From: Acidipila sp. EB88
Lineage (GTDB): Bacteria > Acidobacteriota > Terriglobia > Terriglobales > Acidobacteriaceae
Assembly: GCF_003858395.1 (NCBI RefSeq)
Contig: NZ_QWEV01000005.1
Coordinates: 682,001-746,000 of the forward strand
Direction: 5' to 3'
Length of the DNA stretch: 64,000 nt
The position numbers were made by a program, and so were the translations under genes. Shown here one piece after another: positions 50,305 to 59,360 of the stretch (position 1 is the stretch's first letter; the number at the start of each line of letters is the position of its first letter). Under the pieces are notes generated by a model. That model had not been told where the DNA came from, made no database searches, and worked only from the letters and a program-made list of their open reading frames with translations.

Positions 50305-52008
50305 CTAGTGGATAAACAGCCGCATCGCCCAGAACAGCGTGCCCGCCAGCAGTGCCGCGGCCGGCAGCGTGATCACCCACGCCAGTGCAATGTTCCGCAC
50401 CGTCGACATCTGCAGCCCGCTGCCATTCGCCATCATGGTGCCTGCCACCGCCGACGAAAGCACGTGCGTCGTCGACACCGGCAGCTTGAACTGGTCAGCC
50501 GCGATGATCGTGCAGGCCGCCACCAGCTCGGCCGAAGCACCCTGCGCATACGTCAGGTGCGTCTTGCCGATCTTCTCGCCCACCGTCACCACGATCCGCT
50601 TCCAGCCCACCATCGTGCCCAGGCCAAGCGCAAGCGCCACCGCGACCTTCACCCAGGTCGGGATGAACTTGGTGCTCTTGTCGAGCTGGCTCTTGTAATT
50701 GACCAGCACCGCCTGCTCCTGTGCGGAGAACTGCACGTCCTTGTCCTTCGCGGCAATACGCAGCGCCTCGCTCTCCAGGTACATATCGTTGCGCACGTTG
50801 CGCTGCTGCGAGGTCGGCACCTTGGCCAGTGACTTGTACGCCAGCAGTTCGCTTTCGATCTGCCCCGCCATCTGCTGCATGCCCACCATGGTCGCCGGCA
50901 CAAAGTGCTTGACGCGCACATAGTCCAGTAGCGCGGTGCGGTCTGCTTCCTGCATCGGCGTCGGCGCCGTCGAGCCTGCGCTCGCCGGCGCTGGGTCGCC
51001 CGAGGTGGCCGGCAGCGCCTGCGACGTGTTGCCCACGTGCGCCGTAAACACCCTCTGTGCTTGTTCGCTCACTGCCGAGAAGGTCTGCACCTGGCTATAG
51101 CCCATAGCGTGGTTCAACGCGTACGCCGTCGGCACCGTGCCGATCAGGATCAGCATGATCAGGCCCATGCCCTTCTGCCCGTCGTTCGATCCGTGTCCGA
51201 ACGACACGCCCGTGCACGTCAGGATCAGCAGGCAGCGGATCCAGAATGGTGGCGGCGCGTCACCCTCCGGCGCCTTGTACAGCTCCGGCTTCTTGATCAC
51301 GGCCTTGAGGATCAGCAGCATCAGCGCGGCAAATCCAAAACCCACCAGCGGCGAAATGATCAGCGCCTTGAACACGCCCATCGCTGTCGACCAGTCCACG
51401 CCGCTCAGCCCGTTTTTGCCCTGGATCAACTGGTTCGACACACCCACGCCAATGATCGAACCGATCAGCGTGTGCGAGCTCGAGACCGGCAGCCCCAGCA
51501 GCCATGTGCTCAGGTTCCAGATCATCGCCGCGATCAGCAGCGAGAAGATCATCGCGAAGCCCGCGCCTGAACCCACCTGCAGAATCAGCTCCACCGGCAG
51601 CAGCGACACGATCGTGTACGCCACCCCGCCCGACGAGGTCAGCACCCCGATCAGGTTCCACATGCCCGAATACACCACCGCCACATGCGGCTCAAGCGTG
51701 TGCGTGTAGATCACGGTCGCAACCGCATTGGCCGTGTCGTGGAATCCGTTCACAAACTCGAACCCCAGCGCGATCAGCAGCGCCAGGCCCAGCAGCAGGT
51801 AGGGCCAGATCGTCGTTTGCGGGTTGCCGGCCAGGTCATGGATGATCTGTCCTGCCGCATACCCCAGGCCCCCGATCAGGGCAATCGCGAACACGATCAT
51901 CCCCGCCTTGCCAGGGCCTTTGTCCATCTTGCTGTTCAGCAGGGCACGCGGATCGGAAGCATCGTACGCAGTGGGCTTGGTGGGAAGTGAAACAGACGTC
52001 TGGGCCAT
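50305..52008 (-). CDS. pitA: PiT-family inorganic phosphate transporter
   Basis: A 567-residue low-affinity phosphate permease of the inner membrane. The two PHO4 signature repeats are EFVNGFHDTANAVATVIYTH (residues 84-103) and GVSFGHGSNDGQKGMGLIML (about 270-289). About 12 membrane segments are predicted. A long hydrophilic loop (about residues 310-430) lies between the two halves, as in E. coli PitA. ATG 52008 is favoured by GAGG six bases upstream. The gene has its own terminator. Confidence 0.92.
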   Translation of the reverse strand: MAQTSVSLPTKPTAYDASDPRALLNSKMDKGPGKAGMIVFAIALIGGLGYAAGQIIHDLAGNPQTTIWPYLLLGLALLIALGFEFVNGFHDTANAVATVIYTHTLEPHVAVVYSGMWNLIGVLTSSGGVAYTIVSLLPVELILQVGSGAGFAMIFSLLIAAMIWNLSTWLLGLPVSSSHTLIGSIIGVGVSNQLIQGKNGLSGVDWSTAMGVFKALIISPLVGFGFAALMLLILKAVIKKPELYKAPEGDAPPPFWIRCLLILTCTGVSFGHGSNDGQKGMGLIMLILIGTVPTAYALNHAMGYSQVQTFSAVSEQAQRVFTAHVGNTSQALPATSGDPAPASAGSTAPTPMQEADRTALLDYVRVKHFVPATMVGMQQMAGQIESELLAYKSLAKVPTSQQRNVRNDMYLESEALRIAAKDKDVQFSAQEQAVLVNYKSQLDKSTKFIPTWVKVAVALALGLGTMVGWKRIVVTVGEKIGKTHLTYAQGASAELVAACTIIAADQFKLPVSTTHVLSSAVAGTMMANGSGLQMSTVRNIALAWVITLPAAALLAGTLFWAMRLFIH

Positions 52009-52322
52009 CGAAATCCTCACAGTGTTGCAGCGAACTTATCAAGACCGCCTGTGTAATCGCCCTAAATCACGGTACCAAGGATGTTAATTTCGCGTGAATT
52101 GCTCTTGCGCCCGGCTCCACTGCACCATATCCGCGGCATCGCCTCGCCCGCCGCCACCCCGCGCATCCCTGTAGTCGGCTGAACCCGTCGGATGCGCCAG
52201 CCGCCACCCGGCTCCAAACGCCTTCACCCACCGCGCCCGGCGCTTCCTCTACGATGGAACCCTGCCCCAACCATGGCCGCCCTCATACGGGCCACCCGGC
52301 CAACGCTCCAGGAAAGTGGTGC
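52009..52322. other. Divergent intergenic region, about 310 bases
   Basis: Between the divergent phosphate transporter and ArsB-like permease genes. The first 80 bases are AT-richer and may hold the Pit promoter. No gene is apparent. Confidence 0.45.
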
Positions 52323-53606
52323 ATGATCTCCCCAGCACTGGCTCACACGCTGATCCCCGTAATTGCCGCGATCAGCATCCTGCTGATGCTTGTGCGTCCC
52401 CGCAACATCGCCGAGGTGTACTGGGTCGGGACCGGCGCGGCGCTGCTCGTGCTCCTGCGGCTCGTCCCGCTCAGCCTTGCCGGCAGGGCCGTTCTCGAAG
52501 GCGGTGACGTGTACCTGTTCCTGGTCGGCATGATGCTGCTGTCGGAGCTGGCACGCGAGCACGGTGTCTTCGAATGGGTCGCCTCCGCGGCGGTCCGCGG
52601 CGCGCACGGTTCGAGTACCCGGCTCTTTACCCTGATCTACGGCATCGGCACCCTGGTCACCATCTTCATGTCCAACGACGCCACCGCCGTGGTGCTCACC
52701 CCGGCCATCCTCGCGGCCGTGCGCAAGGCCAGGGTCCAGCCGCTTCCCTGCCTGTTCGCCTGCGCCCTGGTCGCCAACGCCGCTTCCTTCGTGCTGCCCA
52801 TCTCCAACCCTGCCAACCTCGTGGTCTTCCACGGCGGCGACATGCCGTCCCTTGGCCCCTGGCTGCTCTGGTTCGGCGTGCCTTCGCTGCTTTCGATCGC
52901 CGCTACCTACGTCGTGCTGCGCCTGCGTTTCCGCCGCGATCTCGCCACATCCATCGAGGAGCAGCCCGACACCATCTCGCTCCGCCCTGCGGGCAAGCTG
53001 GTGCTGTTTGGCCTCGCCGCCATGGTGGCCGTGCTGCTCGCGGCTTCCGCCCTGCACAAGGATCTCGGGCTTCCCACCTGCCTGGCTGCCCTGGTTGTCA
53101 CCGCAGCGGTCTCGATCCGGGCCCGGAGCAACCCGCTCCGGCTCGCACGCGCTATTAGCTGGGATACGCTCATCCTGGTTGCCGCCCTGTTCATCCTGGT
53201 CGATGCCGTGCGCAGCGTCGGCGCACTTGCCCTGACGGAGCACTGGCTCCGGTCTGCGCAAACGCTCGGCGCGCCCATCGCCGCACTGGTCGTCGGGTTC
53301 GCCGTGGCCGTCGGCAACAACCTGCTCAATAACCTGCCGCTCGGCCTCATCGCCGGGGCCACTTTGCAGTCCGCACAGGTGCACGGGCTGCTTGCACACG
53401 CAGTGCTGATCGGCGTCGACCTCGGCCCCAACCTCTCGGTGACCGGTTCACTCGCCACCATCCTGTGGCTGCTCGCCCTGCGCAAAGAGAAGCTCGATGT
53501 CAGCTTCTGGAACTTCCTCAAAGTCGGCGTCCTCGCCATGCCCGTCGCCCTGCTCTGCGCGCTCGGCGGCTCCATGCTGGTCGAGGCACTCACCAGCAGC
53601 AGGTAG
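52323..53606 (+). CDS. ArsB/NhaD-type permease (SLC13-like)
   Basis: A 427-residue polytopic permease with about 11 membrane segments. Motifs include FMSNDATAVVLTPAILAAVR, NAASFVLPISNPANLVVFHG, and VGNNLLNNLPLGLIAGATL with PNLSVTGSLATILW near the end. These are the NDATA...NPAN and NNLLNNLP blocks of the ArsB/NhaD ion transporter superfamily; arsenite or another anion is plausible. No ars genes are nearby. AGGA about nine bases before ATG 52323 supports the start. It is convergent with scpA. Confidence 0.85.
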   Translation: MISPALAHTLIPVIAAISILLMLVRPRNIAEVYWVGTGAALLVLLRLVPLSLAGRAVLEGGDVYLFLVGMMLLSELAREHGVFEWVASAAVRGAHGSSTRLFTLIYGIGTLVTIFMSNDATAVVLTPAILAAVRKARVQPLPCLFACALVANAASFVLPISNPANLVVFHGGDMPSLGPWLLWFGVPSLLSIAATYVVLRLRFRRDLATSIEEQPDTISLRPAGKLVLFGLAAMVAVLLAASALHKDLGLPTCLAALVVTAAVSIRARSNPLRLARAISWDTLILVAALFILVDAVRSVGALALTEHWLRSAQTLGAPIAALVVGFAVAVGNNLLNNLPLGLIAGATLQSAQVHGLLAHAVLIGVDLGPNLSVTGSLATILWLLALRKEKLDVSFWNFLKVGVLAMPVALLCALGGSMLVEALTSSR

Positions 53607-53629
53607 GCGCGACACCCTGCAACGTCCGC

Positions 53630-54670
53630 CTACTGCCAGTCGTCCCGCAGGTGCTTCATGCGCTCTTCCATCAACTGCTCAAAGCCATCCTGCTTCTTCA
53701 CCAGCACCTCGGCAAAGTTCCGGTCCTGCCGCAACAGCACCGCCTGCAGCCGCACCATCTCCAGCAGCGCCAGGAACATGCAGATCAACGCCCGCTCCGA
53801 GCGTGTGTTGCTCAACATCCGGCTCAGCGCCACAGGGCCGTCCTCCATCAGCAGCCGCCGGCGCACATAGTCGATCATCTGCCCCACGGTGACCGAGTCT
53901 TCCTGCACATCCAGCACCGGCTTCGTGCGAATCCGCTCCAGCACATCCCGCATCACGCGCACCAGGTCCGGTACGTCCGCGGCAATCTCGCCGTCCATGG
54001 CCTCGGTGTTCAAGAACGATCGCAGCTGCGGCCTGGTCCACGTCGCCGCTTCAATCTGCTGCTTCTGTAACAGCATCTGTGCCGCGTTCTTGAACCGCTC
54101 ATGCTCCAGCAGCCGTTCCACCAGCTCCATGCGCGGATCTTCCGCGTCCTCCAGCGTTTCGGCCGGCGCACGCGGCAGCAGCATCCTGCTCTTGATATGG
54201 ATCAGCAGCGACGCCGTGTAGATAAACTCGCCGGCATTGTCCACATCGGTTTCTTTCAACCGCTCCACATAGGCCAGGAACTGCGCCGTGATCCGCGCAA
54301 TCGGTATGTCCCAGATATCAATATCCTGCTTGCGAATCAGGTCCAGCAACAGATCCAGCGGCCCGTCATACACCCGGCCTACCATCACCGAAAACGGAAA
54401 CAGGTTCTCCGCTTCCTTGGCGTTGCCGCGTGCGCCGCGCCTGGTCGCCGCAGGTGCAGAGTCTGCGCGCGCGGCTGCCGCCGGCTCGGTTGAAGCCTTC
54501 ACCGCTGTGCGGCGCTCTGGCGCAGGGCTGCCCTGTGCCGCAGCTCCGCTGCTGCCAGGTACCTCTGCTTCCGCCTTCGCGTTCGCCTCAGCCGCCGCTT
54601 CTGCTTCGTGTACAGCGGTGGGTGCAGCAGCCACGCGGGCCTCCATATCGGCAGGCTCATCCCCCGTCGC
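53630..54670 (-). CDS. scpA: Segregation and condensation protein A
   Basis: A 346-residue kleisin subunit of the SMC-ScpAB condensin. An Ala/Glu-rich N-terminal extension of about 80 residues precedes the kleisin core, RVYDGPLDLLLDLIRKQDID, IWDIPIARITAQFLAYVERL, NAGEFIYTASLLIHIKSRML and later SRMLSNTRSERALICMFLAL, ending MKHLRDDWQ. GTG 54670 is chosen because GGAGG lies eight bases upstream; it begins about 20 bases after the trpS stop. ATG 54646 is an alternative. scpB lies about 4 kb away. Confidence 0.9.
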   Translation of the reverse strand, partial: ATGDEPADMEARVAAAPTAVHEAEAAAEANAKAEAEVPGSSGAAAQGSPAPERRTAVKASTEPAAAARADSAPAATRRGARGNAKEAENLFPFSVMVGRVYDGPLDLLLDLIRKQDIDIWDIPIARITAQFLAYVERLKETDVDNAGEFIYTASLLIHIKSRMLLPRAPAETLEDAEDPRMELVERLLEHERFKNAAQMLLQKQQIEAATWTRPQLRSFLNTEAMDGEIAADVPDLVRVMRDVLERIRTKPVLDVQEDSVTVGQMIDYVRRRLLMEDGPVALSRMLSNTRSERALICMFLALLEMVRLQAVLLRQDRNFAEVLVKKQDGFEQLMEERMKHLRDDWQ

Positions 54671-54690
54671 CACCCGCGGATCCTCCGCGC

Positions 54691-55773
54691 TCAAGCCAGA
54701 CCCATCGCCGCGCGCACCTGCTGCATGGTCGCTTCGGCCACCAGCCCTGCCCTGTGGCTTCCCGCAGCCAGAATTTCGCGCACCAGCCCCGGCTGCGCCT
54801 CGTATTTCGCCCGCCGCTCCTGCATGGGTGCCAGTTCCCGCACGACCGCATCCGCCAGCCAGCCCTTGCACTCAATGCAGCCGATGCCCGCGGTCGTACA
54901 CCCCGCATACACATCCGCCAGCGTCTGCGCGGTTGAGAACACCTTGTGCAGGTCGCCCACCGGGCACCGGTCCGGGTTCCCTGGGTCGGTCCTGCGCACC
55001 CGCGCCGGGTCCGTCACCATCGGCTTCAGCTTCTTGCGAATCTCCGCTTCCGGGTCCGACAGCAGGATGAAGTTGCCGTAGCTCTTCGACATCTTGCGCC
55101 CATCCGTGCCCGGCAGCTTCGGCGTTGGCGTCAGCAGCACCTGCGGCTCGTTCAGCAGTTCTCGCTGTAAGTTTTCTGCGTTCTGCTCCGTCCCACCCCT
55201 GGCTTTCCCATCGGCCTTGGGCGCATACATGTGGTTAAACCTCCGCGCCACCTCGCGCGTCAGTTCCACGTGCGCCACCTGGTCCGCGCCCACCGGCACA
55301 TGCAGCGACCCACCCGGCACCCCGTACAGCAAAATATCTGCGGACTGCAGCAGGGGATACCCCAGGAACCCATACATCGCCAGGTCCTTCTCCTGCAGGT
55401 TTTCGATCTGGTCCTTGTACGTCGGCACCCGCTCCAGCCAGCTCAGCGGCGTCATCATCGACAGCAGCGTATGCAGTTCATAATGCTGCTTGACGTGGCT
55501 CTGCACAAAGATCGTGCACCGCTCCGGGTCCAGCCCCGCACTCAACCAGTCCAGCGCAACCTCGTGCGTATAGCTCGGAACCTTCGAGGGATCGGCATAA
55601 TCCGTCGTCAGCGCATGCACGTCCGCCACGAAGAAGAAACATGCATACGCATGCTGCAAACGCACCCAGTTATGCAGCGCACCCATGTAGTTGCCCAGGT
55701 GCAGCTTGCCCGTGGGGCGCATACCGCTCAGCACGCGACGATCATTATTGACTTGCAAAGCAGAATCGGACAC
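54691..55773 (-). CDS. trpS: Tryptophanyl-tRNA synthetase
   Basis: A 360-residue class I aminoacyl-tRNA synthetase. The HIGH-type motif is RPTGKLHLGNYMGAL and the KMSKS loop is DGRKMSKSYGNFIL. Other typical blocks are FFFVADVHALTTDYADP, YPLLQSADILLYGV and VPVGADQVAHVELTREVARR. A GTG start at 55773 has GAGG four bases upstream. It is the first gene of a trpS-scpA operon. Confidence 0.97.
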   Translation of the reverse strand: MSDSALQVNNDRRVLSGMRPTGKLHLGNYMGALHNWVRLQHAYACFFFVADVHALTTDYADPSKVPSYTHEVALDWLSAGLDPERCTIFVQSHVKQHYELHTLLSMMTPLSWLERVPTYKDQIENLQEKDLAMYGFLGYPLLQSADILLYGVPGGSLHVPVGADQVAHVELTREVARRFNHMYAPKADGKARGGTEQNAENLQRELLNEPQVLLTPTPKLPGTDGRKMSKSYGNFILLSDPEAEIRKKLKPMVTDPARVRRTDPGNPDRCPVGDLHKVFSTAQTLADVYAGCTTAGIGCIECKGWLADAVVRELAPMQERRAKYEAQPGLVREILAAGSHRAGLVAEATMQQVRAAMGLA

Positions 55774-55847
55774 AGGACCTCATACGGCGGGGATCAGAAG
55801 CCCCATTGTACGAAACAGCGCTTCCCTGGCCTTGGCCTTGAACGAGC

Positions 55848-55890
55848 ACACGTCCCGAAGGGACCGCCAGCCGCGCAGGCGGCTGGCCTG
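55848..55890 (-). repeat. Paired-hairpin 3' element, copy A3
   Basis: Minus strand: CCAGCCGCCTGCGCGGCTGG (8-bp stem) followed by GTCCCTTCGGGAC. It begins six bases past the stop of the M50 protease gene. It is nearly identical to A4. Confidence 0.7.
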
Positions 55891-55896
55891 TTCGCC

Positions 55897-56604
55897 TTAA
55901 ACAGAAACCAGGATGCGATTCACCAACGCCAGCGCCGGCCCCACGAACAGGTTCACCAGACGGCCGCCAAACACAAACATCAGCAGGAGACTGATGATCC
56001 CCAACCGGTCGTAAATCTGCAGCAGGTTGGTCGGCAACAGGTGCCGGATCAGGTGTGAGCCATCCAGCGGCGGCAGCGGCAGCAGGTTAAAGAACGCCAA
56101 GAACAGGTTCAGCGTCAGCGCCATGTACAGCAGCAGCACGCTCGGAAACAGGGCCGGTGCCGCCTCCATCTGGCTCGGGTCAAACCCTCCAAACGCAAGT
56201 CCCCGCACCAGCTCCTGCGCCACGGGCGACGTTTTCGCCAGCACAATCAGCGCCACCACGCACACCAGCGAGATCAGCAAATTGCTCACCGGCCCAGCCA
56301 GCGTCGTCAGCACGTCATCCCGCTTGTAGTGCTTGAAGTTACGCGTATTCACCGGCGTCGGCCGCGCCCAGCCAATCAAAAACCGCCCACCGTACGGCCC
56401 CAGGAACAGCATCGCCAGCGGCAGCAGCACCGTCCCCACCGGGTCGATATGCTTCACGGGGTTCAGCGTCACCCGCCCCAGCATCCGCGCCGTCTGGTCC
56501 CCCAGCCGCGAGGCCGTCCACGCATGCGCCGCCTCGTGCAGCGACAGCGAAAACAGCAGCAGCACAAACTCGAAAATCTTGAGGACAATTTCTTGCTGAG
56601 ACAT
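55897..56604 (-). CDS. Site-2 protease family (M50) membrane metalloprotease
   Basis: A 235-residue polytopic membrane protein. The metal-binding HEAAH motif (FSLSLHEAAHAWTASRLGD) lies in the first membrane helix, and the second metal ligand block is NLLPLPPLDGSHLIR. The layout matches the short rhomboid-independent S2P group in which only the catalytic core is present. It probably cleaves membrane proteins within the bilayer; substrates are unknown. ATG 56604 is chosen at the first helix. Paired-hairpin element A3 follows it and A4 lies just upstream of its start. Confidence 0.88.
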   Translation of the reverse strand: MSQQEIVLKIFEFVLLLFSLSLHEAAHAWTASRLGDQTARMLGRVTLNPVKHIDPVGTVLLPLAMLFLGPYGGRFLIGWARPTPVNTRNFKHYKRDDVLTTLAGPVSNLLISLVCVVALIVLAKTSPVAQELVRGLAFGGFDPSQMEAAPALFPSVLLLYMALTLNLFLAFFNLLPLPPLDGSHLIRHLLPTNLLQIYDRLGIISLLLMFVFGGRLVNLFVGPALALVNRILVSV

Positions 56605-56662
56605 AATGCGGCAGGCTGATCGTAGCACGCGACCCCCGTCCAGCCGTCTCGCTCTTCCGATC

Positions 56663-56703
56663 ACACGTCCCGAAGGGACCGCCAGCCGCGCAGGCGGTTT
56701 GGT
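56663..56703 (-). repeat. Paired-hairpin 3' element, copy A4
   Basis: Minus strand: CCAAACCGCCTGCGCGGCT then GGCGGTCCCTTCGGGACGTG. It lies about 45 bases past the stop of the acyltransferase gene at 56748. Confidence 0.7.
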
Positions 56704-56747
56704 CTTTCGCAGTGTGTTGCGAATGGTTTTCGGTCAGCCGCTAACCC

Positions 56748-57590
56748 CTACGCCCCGTGCGCCCTACCCTCGCCACCTTCCTCGGCCCCGTCAAACCGCT
56801 TCGCGTCGCCCTTCTTCTTGATCTCCTTCGCCGGGATCCCGCCCACGATGCTCTCGTCCTCGACCGCTTTGGTCGCCACGCCCATCGCGCCGATCGTCGC
56901 ATCCTTGCCCACGCTCACCCCGGCCATCACCGCCGTGTGGTACGTCAGGCGTGCGCCCGGGCCAATCTCGGTCTTGCGATTCTCCACGATCGAGCCGTCC
57001 ACCGGGTCATGCGCATGCGAGTAAATCGCCGCAAAATCCGAGATCGAGGTGCCCTTCTTGATCACAATCTCCCCTCGGTCATCGAGGATCACGTACCGGT
57101 GAATCACGCAGTCGTCTTCAATCGTCAGGTTGTAGCCGAACGAGAACTCAATCCCGTGAAACAGCTTCACGTTCTTGCCCAGGTGTTTGAAAATATGTTT
57201 CCCCAGCATCGCGCGGAACCGCAGCCCAAGCCATTGGTTGATCGCGATCGGCGACCGGTCAAACATCTGCCAGAAATAAATCAGCGGCTTCACCAGCGCG
57301 TACTTCTCTTCGTCCACGTCCCCGTAGTACTCGGCCTCGAGCGTAATGTTCTTGGGGTCCAGCGATAGCTGCAGCACGTTATAGGGCAGTTCGCTGTTGA
57401 GGTTGAAGTTCAGCCGCCCACCCTTGGGCGCACCCAGCAGCAACTGGTGCAGGTTGTCGAGCACCAGCTCTTCGCGCAGCGCTGCCTTCTTGTTCTTGCC
57501 AATCTCACGATCCAGAAAGTCGATCCAGCGCTCGTACACTTCCTTCGCTTCGCGCGTCGGCTCCAGCTCGCGGTATCCATAACGGGGCAT
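56748..57590 (-). CDS. Left-handed beta-helix acyltransferase
   Basis: A 280-residue protein. The C-terminal half is a hexapeptide-repeat beta-helix: LFHGIEFSFGYNLTIEDDCV, IHRYVILDDRGEIVIKKGTS, ISDFAAIYSHAHDP, AVMAGVSVGKDATIGAMGVA and VGGIPAKEIKK. This is the fold and signature of sugar or maltose O-acetyltransferases. The N-terminal half (YERWIDFLDREIGKNKKAAL, LNSELPYNVLQLSLDPKNI) is not typical of these and may set specificity. ATG 57590 has GAGGAG about ten bases upstream. The acyl donor and acceptor are unknown. Confidence 0.8.
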   Translation of the reverse strand: MPRYGYRELEPTREAKEVYERWIDFLDREIGKNKKAALREELVLDNLHQLLLGAPKGGRLNFNLNSELPYNVLQLSLDPKNITLEAEYYGDVDEEKYALVKPLIYFWQMFDRSPIAINQWLGLRFRAMLGKHIFKHLGKNVKLFHGIEFSFGYNLTIEDDCVIHRYVILDDRGEIVIKKGTSISDFAAIYSHAHDPVDGSIVENRKTEIGPGARLTYHTAVMAGVSVGKDATIGAMGVATKAVEDESIVGGIPAKEIKKKGDAKRFDGAEEGGEGRAHGA

Positions 57591-57695
57591 TTCGGTCGGT
57601 CTCCTCTGTCTTCTGCTCAGATGCACGGCGCCCCGCAAGGTCGCAGAAGCCTTGAGATCAAGACGCGCGCCACACTCGAAAGACTCTGAGGCCAG

Positions 57696-57728
57696 AACCG
57701 CCTGCGCGGCTTGCAGCCACTTCGTGGC
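57696..57728 (+). repeat. Paired-hairpin element, copy A5
   Basis: AACCGCCTGCGCGGCT, then GCCACTTCGTGGC (57716-57728). It carries the alternative second hairpin seen in A1. It lies between two divergent gene starts, not after a stop codon. Confidence 0.55.
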
Positions 57729-57819
57729 GGGTGCTACTTACCCGTTCGACCCAGGCGCAGCACGACCCCGAGGTGCATCCCGCCACACCCTCCGCTTACA
57801 CTCGCCCAGAGGAGAACGC

Positions 57820-59232
57820 GTGAACAGAAGAGAAATGGTCAAAGGCTCGCTCATCGCAGGAGCAGCAGCCACCATGATGGGCAACCCACTTGCCGCCCTG
57901 CCGCAGATCGGCGCACGCGTCAACAAGGTCCGCGGCCAGCGATTCGTCACCCTCTGCATCATGATCCGCACCACCCCGTGGGAGGTTTCACGCGACGTCA
58001 AGCTGCTCGACCGCGACGAGTCCGCGTGGCACACCCTCGAAGGCGTCCGCGCCCTCCGCGAAGCCTTCGCCACCGACAACCCAGACGGCAAACTCACCTG
58101 GGGCTTCACCCTCAACTCCCTCGACGACAAGCGCACCAACTACCAGCAGATCCGCGCCTATGCCGTGGAGTGCCACCACCGCTTCGGCGACGAGATCTCG
58201 TACTTCCCTGGCTACTTCCCCGCCATGTACCTGCCGCGCGAACGCATCAACCGCGAAATGACCGAGGCCCTCCAGATCATCACCGCCTTCGTCGGCAACG
58301 GCTATCGCCCGCAGGCCATCATGGGCGGCTTCCTCTCCGCCAACAACCTCCAGTACCTCGCCGAGAAGGAAAACATCCACGTCGCCCACGCGGTCATCTG
58401 GAGCCAGCACGCCATCGACGGCGGCGGCGCCGACGGCTCACCCTCCTACCCCTTCTACCCCTCCACCGAGCACTTCTGTAAGCCCGCGCAGGGCCCCTCC
58501 GACTTCATCGACTGCGCCAATCTCGACGGCTGGACCATGGACTTCATCTGCGCCCGCCGCTCCGGCGCGCTCGACCACAAGCTCACCGGCTACAACAGCC
58601 GCCGTGGCGTCGGCCCCATCGAAACCTACCTCGGCTGGGGTCTCGATCTCGGCCACCGCGAAGTCATGCACACCCAGGCGCTCCACTTCGACGAAGGCTT
58701 TGCCCGCAACGGCTACGGCTGGGTCACCAACATCTGGGAGGCGCAGCTCGTCTACGAGTTCGGCCTCGACCTCGTCTGCTCCGCCATGCGCATGTGGGTC
58801 ACCGACACCAAGAAGCGCTGGCCCGACACCCGCTTCGTCACCTTTGGCGAGTACGGCACACTCTGGCGCGAGGCTTACCCCTCCAATCACGACTGGAACT
58901 ACTCCTTCCTCGAGCGCGGCTCCGGCCTGGGCGACTCCTACAACAATCTCGAGATCGAGTGGTTCATGAACCGCAACTTCCGCCTCGCCCTGCTCCGCGA
59001 CTGGCAGTCCGACACTCCACGCCAGGTCATCGATCTCACCCGCTACGACCTCGCCGCGCAGGAGCCGGCCGACCCGTCGCCCGAGCACCCCCACAAGAAC
59101 TGGGACCTCATGAATCGCATCAACCAGAAACAGCTCCGCCCGCAGGACACCCCACGCCCCCTCCGCGCACTCGACCCCAACGACCTCGCCTTTGTCCTCG
59201 CCACCCTGCCGCAGCTCCGGCCGTACGTGTAA
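57820..59232 (+). CDS. Tat-exported DUF3863-like protein, unknown
   Basis: A 470-residue protein with a twin-arginine-like N-terminus (NRREMVKGSLIAGAAATMMG). The body contains RFVTLCIMIRTTPWEVSRDV, WGFTLNSLDDKRTNYQQIRA, DEISYFPGYFPAMYLPRERI, CHHRFGDEISYFPGYFPAMY, MGGFLSANNLQYLAEKENIH, and AVIWSQHAIDGGGADGSPSY. I recall this pattern from the DUF3863/DUF3864 proteins of Bacteroidetes and others; no enzymatic function is established. A GTG start at 57820 is supported by AGAGGAG five bases upstream. It precedes a PhnB-like gene by 130 bases on the same strand. Confidence 0.7.
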   Translation: MNRREMVKGSLIAGAAATMMGNPLAALPQIGARVNKVRGQRFVTLCIMIRTTPWEVSRDVKLLDRDESAWHTLEGVRALREAFATDNPDGKLTWGFTLNSLDDKRTNYQQIRAYAVECHHRFGDEISYFPGYFPAMYLPRERINREMTEALQIITAFVGNGYRPQAIMGGFLSANNLQYLAEKENIHVAHAVIWSQHAIDGGGADGSPSYPFYPSTEHFCKPAQGPSDFIDCANLDGWTMDFICARRSGALDHKLTGYNSRRGVGPIETYLGWGLDLGHREVMHTQALHFDEGFARNGYGWVTNIWEAQLVYEFGLDLVCSAMRMWVTDTKKRWPDTRFVTFGEYGTLWREAYPSNHDWNYSFLERGSGLGDSYNNLEIEWFMNRNFRLALLRDWQSDTPRQVIDLTRYDLAAQEPADPSPEHPHKNWDLMNRINQKQLRPQDTPRPLRALDPNDLAFVLATLPQLRPYV

Positions 59233-59360
59233 CTCCGCCGCGCGCCTGTCGCTTGGCTGCGCCCAGCCCTTTGCCGGGCGGCGCTCCGCCGCGTATCCTT
59301 GCTCGCACGCGCGCCCCCGGCCTCGTTCACTCCCCGACGCCTCATACCTGGAGCATGGAG

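Noticed and set aside
52224-53399. Minus-strand open frame opposite the ArsB-like permease
   Set aside because: Highly hydrophilic Gly/Asp/Gln-rich shadow; the plus strand encodes clear membrane segments.
52323-53606. Naming the permease arsB
   Set aside because: Motifs fit the wider ArsB/NhaD group, but no arsenic-linked genes are nearby, so no symbol was given.
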